Assembly: GCF_018863235.1 (NCBI RefSeq)
Contig: NZ_JAHKRS010000003.1
Coordinates: 186,001 to 250,000, forward strand
Source: Pseudomaricurvus albidus
Lineage (GTDB): Bacteria; Pseudomonadota; Gammaproteobacteria; Pseudomonadales; Cellvibrionaceae
Direction: 5' to 3'
Length of the DNA stretch: 64,000 nucleotides
Shown here: piece after piece, positions 1 to 12,857 of the stretch
Layout: the number at the start of each line of letters is the position of its first letter
Numbering within the stretch: position 1 is the first letter of the stretch
The notes under the pieces: generated by a model
Databases searched by the model: none
What the model saw: only the letters and a program-made list of their open reading frames with translations
What the model was told of the DNA's origin: nothing
Position numbers and translations under genes: made by a program

Positions 1-491
1 GTGATCTTCTGGATGTCATCCTGCGCGCGACGATCATCATCTTCGCTGATTTCTTTCTCTTTCAGCAGATCCTTCACATCACCCAGGGCATCACGGCGGA
101 TATTGCGGATGGAAACGCGGGCATTTTCGGCCTCTCCACGCGCCTGCTTGATGTAGCCTTTGCGGGTTTCTTCGGTCAGAGGAGGCATAGGAATACGCAT
201 CAAATCGCCGGTGGTCACAGGATTCAGGCCCAGACTGGACTTCATGATCGCCTTTTCAATCTCAGGAGTCATTTGCTTTTCCCAGGGACTGACCGACAGG
301 GTGCGGGCATCCAGCACGGAAATGTTTGCCACCTGGGACAGGGGGGTATCGGCACCGTAGTAATTCACAGTAACGCCATCAAGAATGCTCGGGTGAGCAC
401 GACCCGTACGAATTTTATTGAAATTGTTACCCAAGGCATCAACCGCCTTACCCATGCGCTCCTGCGCATCTTTTTTAATATCTTCGATCAT
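1..491 (-). CDS. frr: Ribosome recycling factor (3' end cut by window)
   Basis: Frr splits post-termination 70S ribosomes together with EF-G. The minus strand reads an Frr N-terminus beginning [20 protein letters not shown], followed by the typical [15 protein letters not shown] and [19 protein letters not shown] stretches. About 163 of the usual 185 residues are present and the C-terminus lies beyond base 1. It follows pyrH in the same direction with a 77-base gap, the standard rpsB-tsf-pyrH-frr order. Start chosen at the ATG complementary to 489-491, which begins the conserved N-terminus. Confidence 0.96.
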   Translation of the reverse strand, partial: MIEDIKKDAQERMGKAVDALGNNFNKIRTGRAHPSILDGVTVNYYGADTPLSQVANISVLDARTLSVSPWEKQMTPEIEKAIMKSSLGLNPVTTGDLMRIPMPPLTEETRKGYIKQARGEAENARVSIRNIRRDALGDVKDLLKEKEISEDDDRRAQDDIQKI

Positions 492-568
492 GCTCTCGCA
501 TCCTCTGGAAACTTACTGGTTTATTACTCAAATCTAATCGATCCCACAACGGGATCAGCCGGCTGACT

Positions 569-1324
569 CTAGCTGACAGGTACGGCCTCTTCTATCAGGG
601 TGCCTTCATTTTCACCCTTGAGGATTTTAAGCAGTGCACCCGGTTTGTCCATACGGAAAACCCGCAGCGGCATATCCTGCTCTCGACAGAGGCAAATGGC
701 AGTCAGATCCATCACTCCCAACTTCTTGTCGAGCACTTCATCATAAGTCAGTCGCTCATAGCGGGTAGCAGTCGGATCTTTCATGGGATCGGCACTGTAG
801 ACACCATCCACCTTGGTGGCCTTCAGCACAATGTCGGCTTCAACTTCGATGCCTCGCAGACAAGCCGCCGAATCGGTAGTAAAGAAAGGATTTCCGGTTC
901 CAGCCGAAAAGATAACCACCTCACCCTGCTCCAGGAAGCGGACAGCCTTGCGACGATCGTAGTGATCAACAATGCCACTCATGGGAATGGAAGACATGAC
1001 CCGAGTGGAAATATTACTGCGCTCCAGCGCGTCACGCATTGCCAGCGCATTCATCACAGTGGCCAGCATCCCCATGTGGTCGCCAGTCACACGATCCAGA
1101 CCAGCAGCACTCAACGCAGACCCGCGAAACAGGTTGCCGCCGCCAATCACCAACCCAACCTGGACACCGATGCCAACCAACTGACCGATCTCCAAAGCCA
1201 TCTTATCCAGCACCTTGGGGTCTATTCCAAACCCCTCGGAACCCATCAACTCCTCACCGCTTAACTTCAACAGAATACGCTTGTATTTCTTATCCCGCCC
1301 AGGATTCATCCCCATCGACGCCAT
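569..1324 (-). CDS. pyrH: UMP kinase
   Basis: Cytoplasmic hexameric uridylate kinase that makes UDP from UMP and ATP, of the amino-acid-kinase fold. Visible motifs are the N-terminal [12 protein letters not shown], the glycine-rich IGGGNLFRG, and the UMP/ATP region [19 protein letters not shown]. At 251 residues it is near the family's 240-250. The N-terminus [16 protein letters not shown] leaves a choice between the first Met and internal Mets a few residues later. It lies between tsf and frr; a terminator-like hairpin at 1449-1480 separates it from tsf, so expression may depend on readthrough or its own promoter. Confidence 0.97.
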   Translation of the reverse strand: MASMGMNPGRDKKYKRILLKLSGEELMGSEGFGIDPKVLDKMALEIGQLVGIGVQVGLVIGGGNLFRGSALSAAGLDRVTGDHMGMLATVMNALAMRDALERSNISTRVMSSIPMSGIVDHYDRRKAVRFLEQGEVVIFSAGTGNPFFTTDSAACLRGIEVEADIVLKATKVDGVYSADPMKDPTATRYERLTYDEVLDKKLGVMDLTAICLCREQDMPLRVFRMDKPGALLKILKGENEGTLIEEAVPVS

Positions 1325-1448
1325 CTCCGATATAAGTTTAGCTTTAAGAGGTTAAGGTTGGAGCACGCCACAACTGACGCACAGCTAGCAGGCACTTCAA
1401 CTCTACAGCCAGGGACCCTGCCATTCAAATCCCTGAAAGTGTAACAGC

Positions 1449-1480
1449 AAAAAGGCGGAGGTATCACCCCCGCCTTTTTG
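1449..1480 (-). terminator. Rho-independent terminator after tsf
   Basis: Inverted repeat with arms AAAAAGGCGG and CCGCCTTTTT around a short loop, lying between tsf and pyrH. The A and T runs on both sides make it usable in either direction; given the flanking genes it acts on minus-strand transcripts leaving tsf. Confidence 0.85.
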
Positions 1481-1529
1481 ATAGCCCCACAACACACCAA
1501 TGCATCATGAGACAGCCCCGAGCGTCAGC

Positions 1530-2399
1530 TTACTTCTTGCTGGCGGCTACCTGGGCAGCAACTTCTGCAGCGAAGTCTGCTTCTTCGACTTCAATACCTT
1601 CACCCACTTCGAAACGCACGAAGCTGGTAATGGTAGCGCCAGCGTCTTTTGCCAGCTGGCCAACAGTCACCTCAGGATTCTTAACGAAAGCCTGTTCGGT
1701 CAGGCTGTTTTCCTTCAGGAACTTGTTGATACGGCCAACCATCATCTTCTCGACGATGTTCTCAGGCTTGCCTTCCATATCAGGCTGGGCCTTGATGATG
1801 TCTTTCTCTTTGTTCACTTCATCTTCAGGCATATCAGCGGTGTTGATTACACGAGGGTTAACCGCAGCAACGTGCATAGCCACGTCTTTTGCCACATCCT
1901 CAGAACCACCTTCCAGCTGAGCGATAACAGCGATACGGTTGTTGGAGTGAACGTAAGCACCCAGAACACCACCTTCAACAACTTCAACACGACGCAGACC
2001 GATGTTTTCACCGATTTTCTGTACCAGCGCCTGACGAGTCTCTTCCAGACCACCAGCCAGCAGAGCAGCGACATCGTTGCTTTTGGCAGCAAAAGCAGCT
2101 TCAACAGCAGTATTTACAAACGCCAGGAAACCTTCGTCGCGAGCAGCGAAGTCAGTCTCGGAGTTAACTTCAACAACCACACCGTAAGAACCATCGTCAG
2201 CCACTTTAACAGCCACAACACCGTCGGCAGCAGTACGACCGGCTTTCTTCTCTGCCTTCAGGCCAGAGGCCTTACGCAGGTTTTCAATTGCTACATCGAT
2301 GTTGCCATCGGCTTCATTCAGAGCTTTCTTACACTCCATCATGCCGAGACCGGTGCGCTCACGCAGTTCTTTAACCATAGAAGCAGAAACAGCTGCCAT
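1530..2399 (-). CDS. tsf: Elongation factor Ts
   Basis: EF-Ts is the guanine-nucleotide exchange factor of EF-Tu. The 289-residue protein begins [20 protein letters not shown], followed by [13 protein letters not shown] (UBA-like N-terminal domain), and has [12 protein letters not shown] (core). The open frame extends 33 codons further upstream, but the ATG complementary to 2397-2399 is chosen because a GAGGA ribosome-binding site sits just before it and the protein then starts like all EF-Ts. The upstream extension overlaps the rpsB-tsf hairpin at 2463-2489 and is not credible. Co-directional with rpsB. Confidence 0.97.
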   Translation of the reverse strand: MAAVSASMVKELRERTGLGMMECKKALNEADGNIDVAIENLRKASGLKAEKKAGRTAADGVVAVKVADDGSYGVVVEVNSETDFAARDEGFLAFVNTAVEAAFAAKSNDVAALLAGGLEETRQALVQKIGENIGLRRVEVVEGGVLGAYVHSNNRIAVIAQLEGGSEDVAKDVAMHVAAVNPRVINTADMPEDEVNKEKDIIKAQPDMEGKPENIVEKMMVGRINKFLKENSLTEQAFVKNPEVTVGQLAKDAGATITSFVRFEVGEGIEVEEADFAAEVAAQVAASKK

Positions 2400-2462
2400 G
2401 ACAATATCCTCTTTCAATAATTCTTGATAATTCGACGATTCAAATCCGCACGATTCAATTCC

Positions 2463-2489
2463 AAAAAAGGGGGCCCCGCCCCCTTTTTT
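2463..2489 (-). terminator. rpsB-tsf intergenic terminator/attenuator
   Basis: Arms AAAAAAGGGGG and CCCCCTTTTTT separated by about five bases form a strong GC hairpin followed by T residues on the minus strand. It lies between rpsB and tsf, where partial termination is known in Escherichia coli, so it probably lowers tsf expression relative to rpsB rather than fully separating the genes. Confidence 0.85.
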
Positions 2490-2534
2490 GCTGCCCACAC
2501 CAGATTATGGGTGGGCAATATGACAAACTGCGAC

Positions 2535-3284
2535 TTACTCAGCTGCAGCTTCGTCGTTTTTCTCTTCTACGTACTCGCCAGCTTTAGGGTTGGCATTCTG
2601 CGCGTTGGCAGCACCTTCCAGACAAGCATCAGCAACGGCGGTCACGTACAGTTTAACTGCACGGATTGCATCGTCGTTACCTGGAATTACGTAGTCAACG
2701 CCTGCAGGATCACTGTTGGTATCAACGATACCGATAACAGGGATACCCAGCTTGTTGGCTTCCTGAATGGCAATACGCTCGTGCTCAACGTCAATCACGA
2801 ACAGTGCGTCCGGCAGGCCGCCCATATCTTTAATACCACCGATAGACAGCTCCAGCTTGTCTTTCATGCGGGTGCGCATCAGGGCTTCTTTTTTGGTCAG
2901 CTTGTCGAAAGTACCATCGGTAGACTGGGCGTCCAGCTCACGGTAACGACGGATAGAAGCACGGATAGTTTTGTAGTTGGTCAACATGCCACCCAACCAG
3001 CGGTGGCTGACAAATGGCTGACCAGCGCGCTCAGCTTGCTCTTTGATGATCTTGGACGCAGCACGCTTGGTACCTACGAACAGAACCTTCTTCTTCTGAG
3101 AAGCCATCTGCTGAACAATTTGCAGAGCATCGTTAAACGCAGGAACAGTGTGCTCCAGGTTAATGATATGGATTTTGTTGCGAGCGCCGAAGATGTACTG
3201 ACCCATTTTCGGGTTCCAGTAACGGGTTTGGTGACCGAAGTGGACACCGGCTTGCAGCATATCGCGCATGCTTACGTTTGGCAT
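2535..3284 (-). CDS. rpsB: 30S ribosomal protein S2
   Basis: Structural protein of the small ribosomal subunit. It starts [20 protein letters not shown], the S2 signature, and continues [20 protein letters not shown]. At 249 residues it has normal length, with an acidic tail ending in EAAAE. The open frame runs further 5', but the ATG complementary to 3282-3284 has an AAGGA ribosome-binding site and gives the conserved start. First gene of the minus-strand rpsB-tsf-pyrH-frr block, divergent from map. Confidence 0.97.
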   Translation of the reverse strand: MPNVSMRDMLQAGVHFGHQTRYWNPKMGQYIFGARNKIHIINLEHTVPAFNDALQIVQQMASQKKKVLFVGTKRAASKIIKEQAERAGQPFVSHRWLGGMLTNYKTIRASIRRYRELDAQSTDGTFDKLTKKEALMRTRMKDKLELSIGGIKDMGGLPDALFVIDVEHERIAIQEANKLGIPVIGIVDTNSDPAGVDYVIPGNDDAIRAVKLYVTAVADACLEGAANAQNANPKAGEYVEEKNDEAAAE

Positions 3285-3454
3285 AACTAAGTTTCCTTGG
3301 GTTGAGCCTCCATACACCCCACCGCTCAACCTCTTGATTTTCAAAGGAAAAACAAGAGGCACCCAGAACGATGTGCCGGTATATGTGTGACATTCATATA
3401 AGTAGTTTATCCTGACGACAAACCGGCTTTGGACAGCCGCTTTGCAATCAGGGC

Positions 3455-3490
3455 GCGCTTTATACCATATTGACACAATCAGGGGAAGCT
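3455..3490 (-). promoter_or_regulatory. Putative rpsB promoter with GC-rich discriminator
   Basis: On the minus strand a TATAAA -10 hexamer (complement of 3459-3464) is followed directly by GCGCGCCC. A GC-rich discriminator is typical of promoters under ppGpp/DksA stringent control, as expected for ribosomal protein genes. The -35 at a 17-base spacing is poor (TTCCCC). The transcript would have a leader of about 170 bases before rpsB, long enough for S2 autoregulation. Only the -10/discriminator is seen; the regulation is inferred. Confidence 0.45.
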
Positions 3491-3599
3491 AAAACCCGCT
3501 CGATACGGCGTTTGGCGACAGTTTTAGACACTCCACACAGGCCTCCAGCCAAACCTTATGGTATCCCGCCAGCGCACGGGCTATGGAAGAATTCCCGCT

Positions 3600-3615
3600 T
3601 GGTTTACAATAGCGC
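3600..3615 (+). promoter_or_regulatory. Possible -10 element for map
   Basis: The 3285-3684 gap between rpsB and map must hold both divergent promoters. On the plus strand TACAAT at 3605-3610 is a good -10 hexamer about 75 bases before map, but no convincing -35 lies at the right distance. Nothing else was recognised in the gap. Confidence 0.3.
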
Positions 3616-3684
3616 CCCTAACAACAGCCGAACAGGCTCTTTTCAGGCGACACCGGCCTTTTACAGAACAACCTTTGGATACCT

Positions 3685-4455
3685 ATGACAGTCAATATCA
3701 GAACACCCGAGCAGATTGAAAAAATGCGCGTTGCTGGCCGTATGGCCGCGGAAGTGCTGGATATGATTGGCGAATACGTGGTTCCCGGCGTCACCACCGC
3801 GGAGCTCGATCGCATCTGCCACGAGCACATCGTCAACGTTCAGAAAGCCATTCCGGCCTGTCTGAACTACAACGGCTTTCCCAAATCCGTCTGCACCTCG
3901 GTCAACCATGTGATCTGTCACGGCATCCCGTCAGAGAAGAAGGTCCTGAAAAACGGCGACATCATCAACATTGACGTCACTGTGATTTACGACGGCTGGT
4001 TCGGCGATACCAGTAAAATGTATACCGTCGGCGACGTGGCTCCCCACGCCCAGCGACTGATCGATATTACTCAGGAATGCCTGTACAAAGGCATCGAGCT
4101 GGTTAAACCCGGATGCCGCCTGGGCGACATCGGTCACGTCATTCAGCAACACGCAGAAAAGAACTACTACTCCGTGGTTCGCGAATACTGCGGCCATGGC
4201 ATTGGCGACACCTTCCACGAAGAGCCACAGGTACTGCATTACGGCAAGCCCAACACCGGTTTCGAACTGAAAGAAGGCATGACCTTCACCATCGAACCCA
4301 TGATCAATGCCGGCAAGGCGGCCACCAAGCTGTTAAAAGATGGCTGGACCGTTGAGACTCGTGACAAACGCCTCTCTGCCCAATGGGAACATACCCTGGC
4401 GGTCACCTCCAATGGCGTAGAAGTATTGACCAAGCGTCCGGACGAACCTTTTTAA
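3685..4455 (+). CDS. map: Methionine aminopeptidase, type I
   Basis: Removes the initiator methionine from nascent proteins. The 256-residue protein has the pita-bread fold motifs: HVICHGIP, IINIDVTVIYDGWFGDTSKM (two metal-binding Asp), CGHGIG with the metal His, FTIEPM with the metal Glu, and AQWEHT with the last Glu. Normal length for the bacterial single-domain type. It starts the plus-strand block map-glnD-dapC, divergent from rpsB, the arrangement seen in Pseudomonas and Escherichia. Confidence 0.97.
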   Translation: MTVNIRTPEQIEKMRVAGRMAAEVLDMIGEYVVPGVTTAELDRICHEHIVNVQKAIPACLNYNGFPKSVCTSVNHVICHGIPSEKKVLKNGDIINIDVTVIYDGWFGDTSKMYTVGDVAPHAQRLIDITQECLYKGIELVKPGCRLGDIGHVIQQHAEKNYYSVVREYCGHGIGDTFHEEPQVLHYGKPNTGFELKEGMTFTIEPMINAGKAATKLLKDGWTVETRDKRLSAQWEHTLAVTSNGVEVLTKRPDEPF

Positions 4456-4601
4456 GTCATCCCGACATCGCTTCGAGAGACTTAAACGTCAAAACAGTCA
4501 GCCCCCTGCCGGGGGTTGAATCAGAATATACCGCCATCTCAAAACACTATTGCTTCAAAACTACATTGATGTCATTGCGCCACCAATCTTAAGAGCCTTT
4601 T

Positions 4602-7289
4602 ATGGAAATCCCTTATTTTGAGCGTCCGCTGTTTTCCTTCGATCAATCCCGCTTCAGGAGCGATCTGGCTCAGGCCAATGGCAAAATCATCCCTCTGTTT
4701 AAAAATGCCCTCAACGCCGCGAACGTTCAGCTGGACACCCGCTTCGAGGAAGGCGAGGACATTCGCAGCCTGATCTATGAGCGGGCCCAGATTATGGACT
4801 GCATCCTGCACTACGCATGGCATCAGTTCAGCTGGAGCGATCAGGTCAGCCTGATTGCTGTCGGTGGTTACGGTCGTGGCGAACTCCACCCCAAGTCAGA
4901 CATCGATCTGCTGTTGTTGATGGAAGAGGAACAACCTGAAGATCTGGAGAGCGCCCAGAACCTGCTGCTCTTGCTCTGGGACATCGGTCTGGATATCGGT
5001 CACAGCGTCCGCACCCTGACCCAGTGCGCCGAGATTGCCAAAGAAGACATCACTGTAGTTACCAACCTGCTGGAATGCCGCACCATTGTCGGCAGCGATC
5101 GCCCCTGCCTTAAGCTGCAAAAACTGACCCAGCCGGAAAACATGTGGCCCGCCGACGAATTCTTCAAAGCCAAAAAAGAAGAGCAGCTGGCACGCCACAA
5201 CAAGTACGACAACACCGAATACAACCTCGAACCCAATATCAAAAACGCCCCGGGTGGCCTGCGGGATATCCAGACCATTGCCTGGGTCGCCAAACGCTAT
5301 TTTGGCGTTCGCACCCTCAACCAGCTGGCGGGCAAGGACTTTTTCACCGAAGAAGAGTTTGCCCTGCTGCAGTCCGGGGAAGAATTTCTCTGGAAGGTAC
5401 GCTACGGCCTGCACAAGCTGGCCAAGCGCCCCGAAGAGCGTCTGCTGTTTGACCACCAGCGGGAGCTGGCCAAAGAGTTCGGTTACAAGGACTGCGACAG
5501 CGGCCTGGCCGTCGAGCAGTTTATGCATCGCTACTATCGCGTGGTGATGTCACTGGGCGAGCTCAACGATGTACTGCTGAACTTTCTCGACGAGACTGTT
5601 CTCAACGCCTCAGACCAGGCAGCCATCACCCCCATCAATGACCGTTTTCAGCTGCGCGACAACTATATTGAAGTGACACATAACGCGGTGTTCCTTCAGG
5701 AGCCGTCCGCACTGCTGGAAATCTTTGTCATCATGGGTAATAACCCCGACATCAACGGGGTTCGCCCGGAGACCATTCGGCTGCTGCGGGAACACCGCGA
5801 ACTGATTGATGACAACTTTCGCAACGACCCCAAAAACACCCAGCTGTTTGTGGATTTGCTGAAGTGCGAGTACGCACTGGTCACCCAGCTCAAGCGTATG
5901 AAGCGCTACAACATTCTGGGACGCTACCTGCCGGAGTTCGGCGACATCATCGGACAGATGCAACACGACCTGTTCCACATCTACACGGTTGATGCCCACA
6001 CCCTGTCGGTGGTCAAAAACATGCGCATGCTGCGCTATCCGGAAAGCCGGGAAAAATTCCCGGTGGCTTACGAATGCATGCAGCAACTGCCGAAACCCGA
6101 ATTGCTTTACATGGCCGGCCTGTATCACGATATCGCCAAAGGGCGCGGCGGAGACCACTCGAAACTGGGCGCAGTAGACGCCTACAATTTCTGCATTCGC
6201 CACGGGCTGAAAAATCACGAAGCCCGACTGGTATCCTGGCTGGTCGACAAACATTTGTTGATGTCATCGGTTTCGCAGAAACAGGACATCTCCGACCCGG
6301 ATGTCATCCACCAGTTTGCCGTGGAAATGGGTGACCGCCTCCACCTGGATTATCTGTACGCATTGACTGTGGCAGACATCAACGCCACCAACCCCACCCT
6401 GTGGACGACCTGGCGCGCCAGCCTGATGCGCCAGCTGTACTCGGAAACCCGCAGGGCACTGCGGCGCGGACTGGAAAACCCCATCGACCGCCAGGACCTG
6501 ATCGCAGAAACCCAGGACACCGCCATGCAGCTGCTGCTGGAAGACGGCTACGCCAAAGACTCTGTCGAAGCCCTCTGGAGCTACCTCAACGAGGATTATT
6601 TCCTGCGCGAAAACGCCAAGGAAATCGCCTGGCAAAGCAGCTCAATCATCGATCACAACAGCACCGACGACCTGATTCTGGTTCGGGAAACCACCAGCCG
6701 CAAACACGAAGGCGCCACAGAGATATTCATTCGCACCCGCGACCGCAGTAACGTCTTTGCTGCGGTTGCCACCACGCTGGACTACCTGAACCTGTCGATT
6801 CAGGATGCCCGCATCCACAACACGGAACGCGGCGGCTACACCATCGATACCTTTTATGTGCTGGACGAAAACAATCAGCCCATCAAGGACGACCCGACCT
6901 ATCGGGAGCACATCAAAAAGGAACTGCAGCTGGAACTGGCGCAGGTCGATAACTACAGCGACATCATCAGCCGCCGGGTGCCGCGCCGCCTGAAAAGTTT
7001 TGCCATCCCGACGCGCACCAGCATCAGCAACGACATCAATACCAATACCACCATTCTGGAAGTGATCTCTCCCGATCGTCCCGGCCTGCTGGCACTGATC
7101 GCACGCATCTTCCTGAAATTTAACATTCAGCTCAGCAACGCCAAGATCACCACACTGGGTGAACGGGTAGAGGATATTTTCTTTATCACTGACGAAGACG
7201 GTGAACCCTTGAGCGACCCGGAACTGTGCAAGGAATTGCAAGCTGAAATCTGTACTCAACTGGATCAACAGGTGGAAGTGTCTCACTAA
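4602..7289 (+). CDS. glnD: [Protein-PII] uridylyltransferase / uridylyl-removing enzyme
   Basis: GlnD senses glutamine and adds or removes UMP on PII proteins, which control glutamine synthetase and NtrBC. Domains in the 895-residue protein: a nucleotidyltransferase near residues 60-300 with GGYGRGELHPKSDIDLL, an HD uridylyl-removing domain near 455-580 with YHDIAKGRGGDHS, and two C-terminal ACT domains near 705-785 (TEIFIRTRDRSNVF) and 820-890 (ISPDRPGLLALIARIF). Length is normal. It begins 146 bases after map and is followed by dapC after 39 bases, so glnD-dapC are probably cotranscribed. Confidence 0.97.
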   Translation: MEIPYFERPLFSFDQSRFRSDLAQANGKIIPLFKNALNAANVQLDTRFEEGEDIRSLIYERAQIMDCILHYAWHQFSWSDQVSLIAVGGYGRGELHPKSDIDLLLLMEEEQPEDLESAQNLLLLLWDIGLDIGHSVRTLTQCAEIAKEDITVVTNLLECRTIVGSDRPCLKLQKLTQPENMWPADEFFKAKKEEQLARHNKYDNTEYNLEPNIKNAPGGLRDIQTIAWVAKRYFGVRTLNQLAGKDFFTEEEFALLQSGEEFLWKVRYGLHKLAKRPEERLLFDHQRELAKEFGYKDCDSGLAVEQFMHRYYRVVMSLGELNDVLLNFLDETVLNASDQAAITPINDRFQLRDNYIEVTHNAVFLQEPSALLEIFVIMGNNPDINGVRPETIRLLREHRELIDDNFRNDPKNTQLFVDLLKCEYALVTQLKRMKRYNILGRYLPEFGDIIGQMQHDLFHIYTVDAHTLSVVKNMRMLRYPESREKFPVAYECMQQLPKPELLYMAGLYHDIAKGRGGDHSKLGAVDAYNFCIRHGLKNHEARLVSWLVDKHLLMSSVSQKQDISDPDVIHQFAVEMGDRLHLDYLYALTVADINATNPTLWTTWRASLMRQLYSETRRALRRGLENPIDRQDLIAETQDTAMQLLLEDGYAKDSVEALWSYLNEDYFLRENAKEIAWQSSSIIDHNSTDDLILVRETTSRKHEGATEIFIRTRDRSNVFAAVATTLDYLNLSIQDARIHNTERGGYTIDTFYVLDENNQPIKDDPTYREHIKKELQLELAQVDNYSDIISRRVPRRLKSFAIPTRTSISNDINTNTTILEVISPDRPGLLALIARIFLKFNIQLSNAKITTLGERVEDIFFITDEDGEPLSDPELCKELQAEICTQLDQQVEVSH

Positions 7290-7328
7290 TTCCCACTGCC
7301 CCCCCCCAACACAAAGACCGAGCAGCCC

Positions 7329-8534
7329 ATGAACCGCGATTTAGAACGCTTACAACCCTACCCGTTTGAAAAACTGAACGCGCTCAAGGCGCAGGTCAGC
7401 GCACCCACCGACCGGGCTCATATTGCCCTGTCCATCGGTGAGCCCAAACACGAACCGCCTGCCTTTGTACTGCAATCACTGAGTGACAATCTGAACCGGG
7501 TTGTGAATTACCCGTCCACCAAAGGCCTGCCAGAACTGCGCGAAACCATCGCTCAATGGCTGACTCGCCGCTTTAAACTCAACCCCGGCAGTGTGGACGC
7601 CGAACGCCATGTGCTGCCAGTCAACGGTACTCGCGAAGCCCTGTTTGCTTTTGCCCAGGCCGTTATCGACCGCACACAAAACCCACTGGTGGTCAGCCCG
7701 AATCCGTTTTACCAGATCTATGAAGGCGCGGCTTTTTTAGCGGGCGCCGATCCTTACTTCCTCAATTGCGAGCGGGAAAACGACTACCTGCCCGACTTTG
7801 ATTCAGTACCCGCCGACGTCTGGCAGCGCTGTCAGCTGTTGTTTTTGTGCTCCCCCGGCAATCCCACCGGCACGGTCGTTGATACCGCAACGCTGAAAAA
7901 GCTGATCGCACTGGCCGACCAGTACGACTTTGTCATTGCCAGCGACGAATGCTATTCCGAACTGTATTTTGACGAGGAGCAACCGCCGGTTGGCTTGCTG
8001 CAGGCCTGCGCTGAACTGGGTCGCGACGACTACCGCCGCTGCGTGGTGTTTCACTCTCTGTCCAAGCGCTCCAACCTGCCCGGCTTGCGCTCCGGTTTTG
8101 TGGCCGGCGATGCCGAAGTCATGGAGAAATTCCTGCTGTATCGCACCTACCATGGTTGCGCCATGCCGGTGACCAATCAACTGGCTTCCATCGCGGCCTG
8201 GAACGACGAAGCGCATGTAAAAGCCAACCGCGACGCCTACCGCGCCAAATTCGATGCGGTACTGAAAATCCTTGATGGAATCGTGGATGTGGAGCGCCCG
8301 GACGCCAGCTTTTATCTGTGGGCCAAGACCGGCAACATGAGCGACGTGGAATTTGCCCAACGCCTGTTTGCCGAACAGAACATCACCGTCTTGCCCGGTC
8401 GCTATATCGCCCGCGAAGCCAATGGTGTAAACCCCGGTGAAAATCATGTGCGGATGGCACTGGTGGCCACAGTGGAAGAATGCGTAGAAGCCGCCGAGCG
8501 CATCAAACAATTTGTTACTCAACAGAGCTCATAA
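7329..8534 (+). CDS. dapC: Succinyldiaminopimelate transaminase
   Basis: PLP-dependent class I/II aminotransferase of the succinylase branch of lysine/diaminopimelate synthesis, acting after DapD and before DapE. The 401-residue protein begins MNRDLERLQPYPFEKLNALK, typical of DapC. Motifs are SIGEPKHEPP, the cofactor-region LCSPGNPTGTVVD, ASDECYSELYFDE, and FHSLSKRSNLPGLRSGFVAG with the PLP lysine. Its place directly after glnD and close to dapD/dapE supports DapC over other class I aminotransferases. Confidence 0.92.
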   Translation: MNRDLERLQPYPFEKLNALKAQVSAPTDRAHIALSIGEPKHEPPAFVLQSLSDNLNRVVNYPSTKGLPELRETIAQWLTRRFKLNPGSVDAERHVLPVNGTREALFAFAQAVIDRTQNPLVVSPNPFYQIYEGAAFLAGADPYFLNCERENDYLPDFDSVPADVWQRCQLLFLCSPGNPTGTVVDTATLKKLIALADQYDFVIASDECYSELYFDEEQPPVGLLQACAELGRDDYRRCVVFHSLSKRSNLPGLRSGFVAGDAEVMEKFLLYRTYHGCAMPVTNQLASIAAWNDEAHVKANRDAYRAKFDAVLKILDGIVDVERPDASFYLWAKTGNMSDVEFAQRLFAEQNITVLPGRYIAREANGVNPGENHVRMALVATVEECVEAAERIKQFVTQQSS

Positions 8535-8545
8535 CGCACCGCAGA

Positions 8546-9229
<684 letters not shown>

Positions 9230-9244
9230 GATGGCAACAAACTC

Positions 9245-9730
9245 CTAGCTGACCGGACGGCCGTCGTAGTACTTGACCGGAGGGTGTTCTGCCTCAGCAA
9301 GGTCTCGGGCACCAAAAGGGTTGCGACTCCCCGGGACCCCGGAATCTTCCACAGGTTTTGTGTCTGCCTGAGCGGCAATCAAATCCTGGATATCCAGCCC
9401 CATGGTATCGAAATGGATGGATGCCGTGTGTCGCGGGCGCTTGGGCTGAAGCTCGGCACTCCCCCAATCAGAGCCAGCCAACGGCGCTTCAGCCTCCATT
9501 CTGGAACAGGCTCCCAGATCGGTAATTGCCTGGCAGTAACGCTGGGCCTCCGACTCGCTCAGCCCCCGCTTCAGAGTCAGTAAACGTCCAGAAAAGATAC
9601 GCCTGAGCGTTTTGCTGTCGTTGATGCGAAACTTTCGGGCAAATTTCAACGCCACATCCCGCCGGGATTGCCCCTCGGCCACATCACCCCAAAAAACCAC
9701 GCGGTAGGTAGAACAGGAAGTCTCAGGCAT
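9245..9730 (-). CDS. Conserved hypothetical protein
   Basis: 161-residue soluble protein, not recognised. Its N-terminal 75 residues (YRVVFWGDVAEGQSRRDVAL then KFARKFRINDSKTLRRIFSG) look like a compact folded domain, while the C-terminal half is low-complexity and probably disordered, rich in Pro, Glu and Ala. No signal peptide or membrane segment. The ATG complementary to 9728-9730 is chosen because AAGGAG lies eight bases upstream; a TTG two codons earlier is less likely. It faces nth tail to tail with a 15-base gap and stands alone. Confidence 0.7.
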   Translation of the reverse strand: MPETSCSTYRVVFWGDVAEGQSRRDVALKFARKFRINDSKTLRRIFSGRLLTLKRGLSESEAQRYCQAITDLGACSRMEAEAPLAGSDWGSAELQPKRPRHTASIHFDTMGLDIQDLIAAQADTKPVEDSGVPGSRNPFGARDLAEAEHPPVKYYDGRPVS

Positions 9731-10007
9731 GTTCAAACTCCTTTTTGAACCCTAAATTGAACGCGGGTGTTAAACCCAATATTGAATGATCGTGGCCGCA
9801 AACTCGGCCAGCGGCCGCATTCTATAGGACACAGCGCATAAGCATAGAACAAAATACGCCAAAGGAAAGTTCCATATATCTATCAATCCAAAAACCCGCC
9901 AGATGATTCAATCGCTGCTTTTTGGTATGCTTTGCGGCCTTCAAATCCGCCGCTCCCCGCTCTTTTCGGCCCGGCCAATGAAAAAGACTGAAAACAACGA
10001 GAGAATC

Positions 10008-10352
10008 ATGACCACGCTCTATGGCATCAGCAATTGCGACACCGTGAAAAAAGCCCGCAAATGGCTCGAACAGGCCAATGTCGACTACACCTTCCACGAC
10101 TTTCGCAAGGACGGGCTGGATCGCCAGCAGGTTGAAAAATGGGTCTCGGCCCTCGGCTGGGAGTCACTGGTCAACAAGCGCAGCACCACCTGGAAAGGTC
10201 TGGATGATGACGCCAAGGCGCAGCTAAACGACAGCACGGTGGTCGCAGTGATTCTGGATCAGCCCACCCTGATTAAACGCCCCCTGCTGGATCAGGCCGG
10301 TGAGATCTCGGTGGGCTTTAAAGTCGCGGACTACGAACAACGCTTTGCGTGA
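10008..10352 (+). CDS. ArsC/Spx-family reductase (YffB-like)
   Basis: Small thioredoxin-fold protein of 114 residues with MTTLYGISNCDTVKKARKWL (active-site Cys12-like position), DYTFHDFRKDGL and the C-terminal RPLLD motif typical of ArsC/YffB proteins. Family members are glutathione-dependent reductases of uncertain substrate; arsenate reduction should not be assumed since no ars genes are nearby. Position between dapC and dapD matches the Pseudomonas order. The open frame extends 35 codons upstream, but the conserved start is at 10008. Confidence 0.88.
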   Translation: MTTLYGISNCDTVKKARKWLEQANVDYTFHDFRKDGLDRQQVEKWVSALGWESLVNKRSTTWKGLDDDAKAQLNDSTVVAVILDQPTLIKRPLLDQAGEISVGFKVADYEQRFA

Positions 10353-10362
10353 TATTCAACCT

Positions 10363-10390
10363 CGTCATTGCAAGAATCGAGGCAATGACG
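10363..10390. repeat. REP-like palindrome
   Basis: Arms CGTCATTGC (10363-10371) and GCAATGACG (10382-10390) with a ten-base loop, located between the ArsC-like gene and dapD. The sequence resembles the dispersed intergenic CGTCATTGCGAG-type palindromes found in many proteobacteria. There is no T tract, so it is not a clear terminator. Confidence 0.6.
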
Positions 10391-10456
10391 ACTGAGGAAT
10401 CATCAAACTGAATTCCTCTTTTCTTAAACATTTTCGACTCAAGACTGGATACAACT

Positions 10457-12818
<2,362 letters not shown>

Positions 12819-12857
12819 TCCTGCCCGACTCGCTCACAGCCTGTTCAGGAGAGCACC

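Noticed and set aside
1500-2420. 306-codon plus-strand frame opposite tsf
   Set aside because: Shadow of the strongly biased tsf codons; tsf has family motifs and a ribosome-binding site.
10008-10352. Arsenate reductase as the specific function
   Set aside because: Only the ArsC/Spx fold is supported; no ars operon nearby and YffB-type proteins do not reduce arsenate efficiently.
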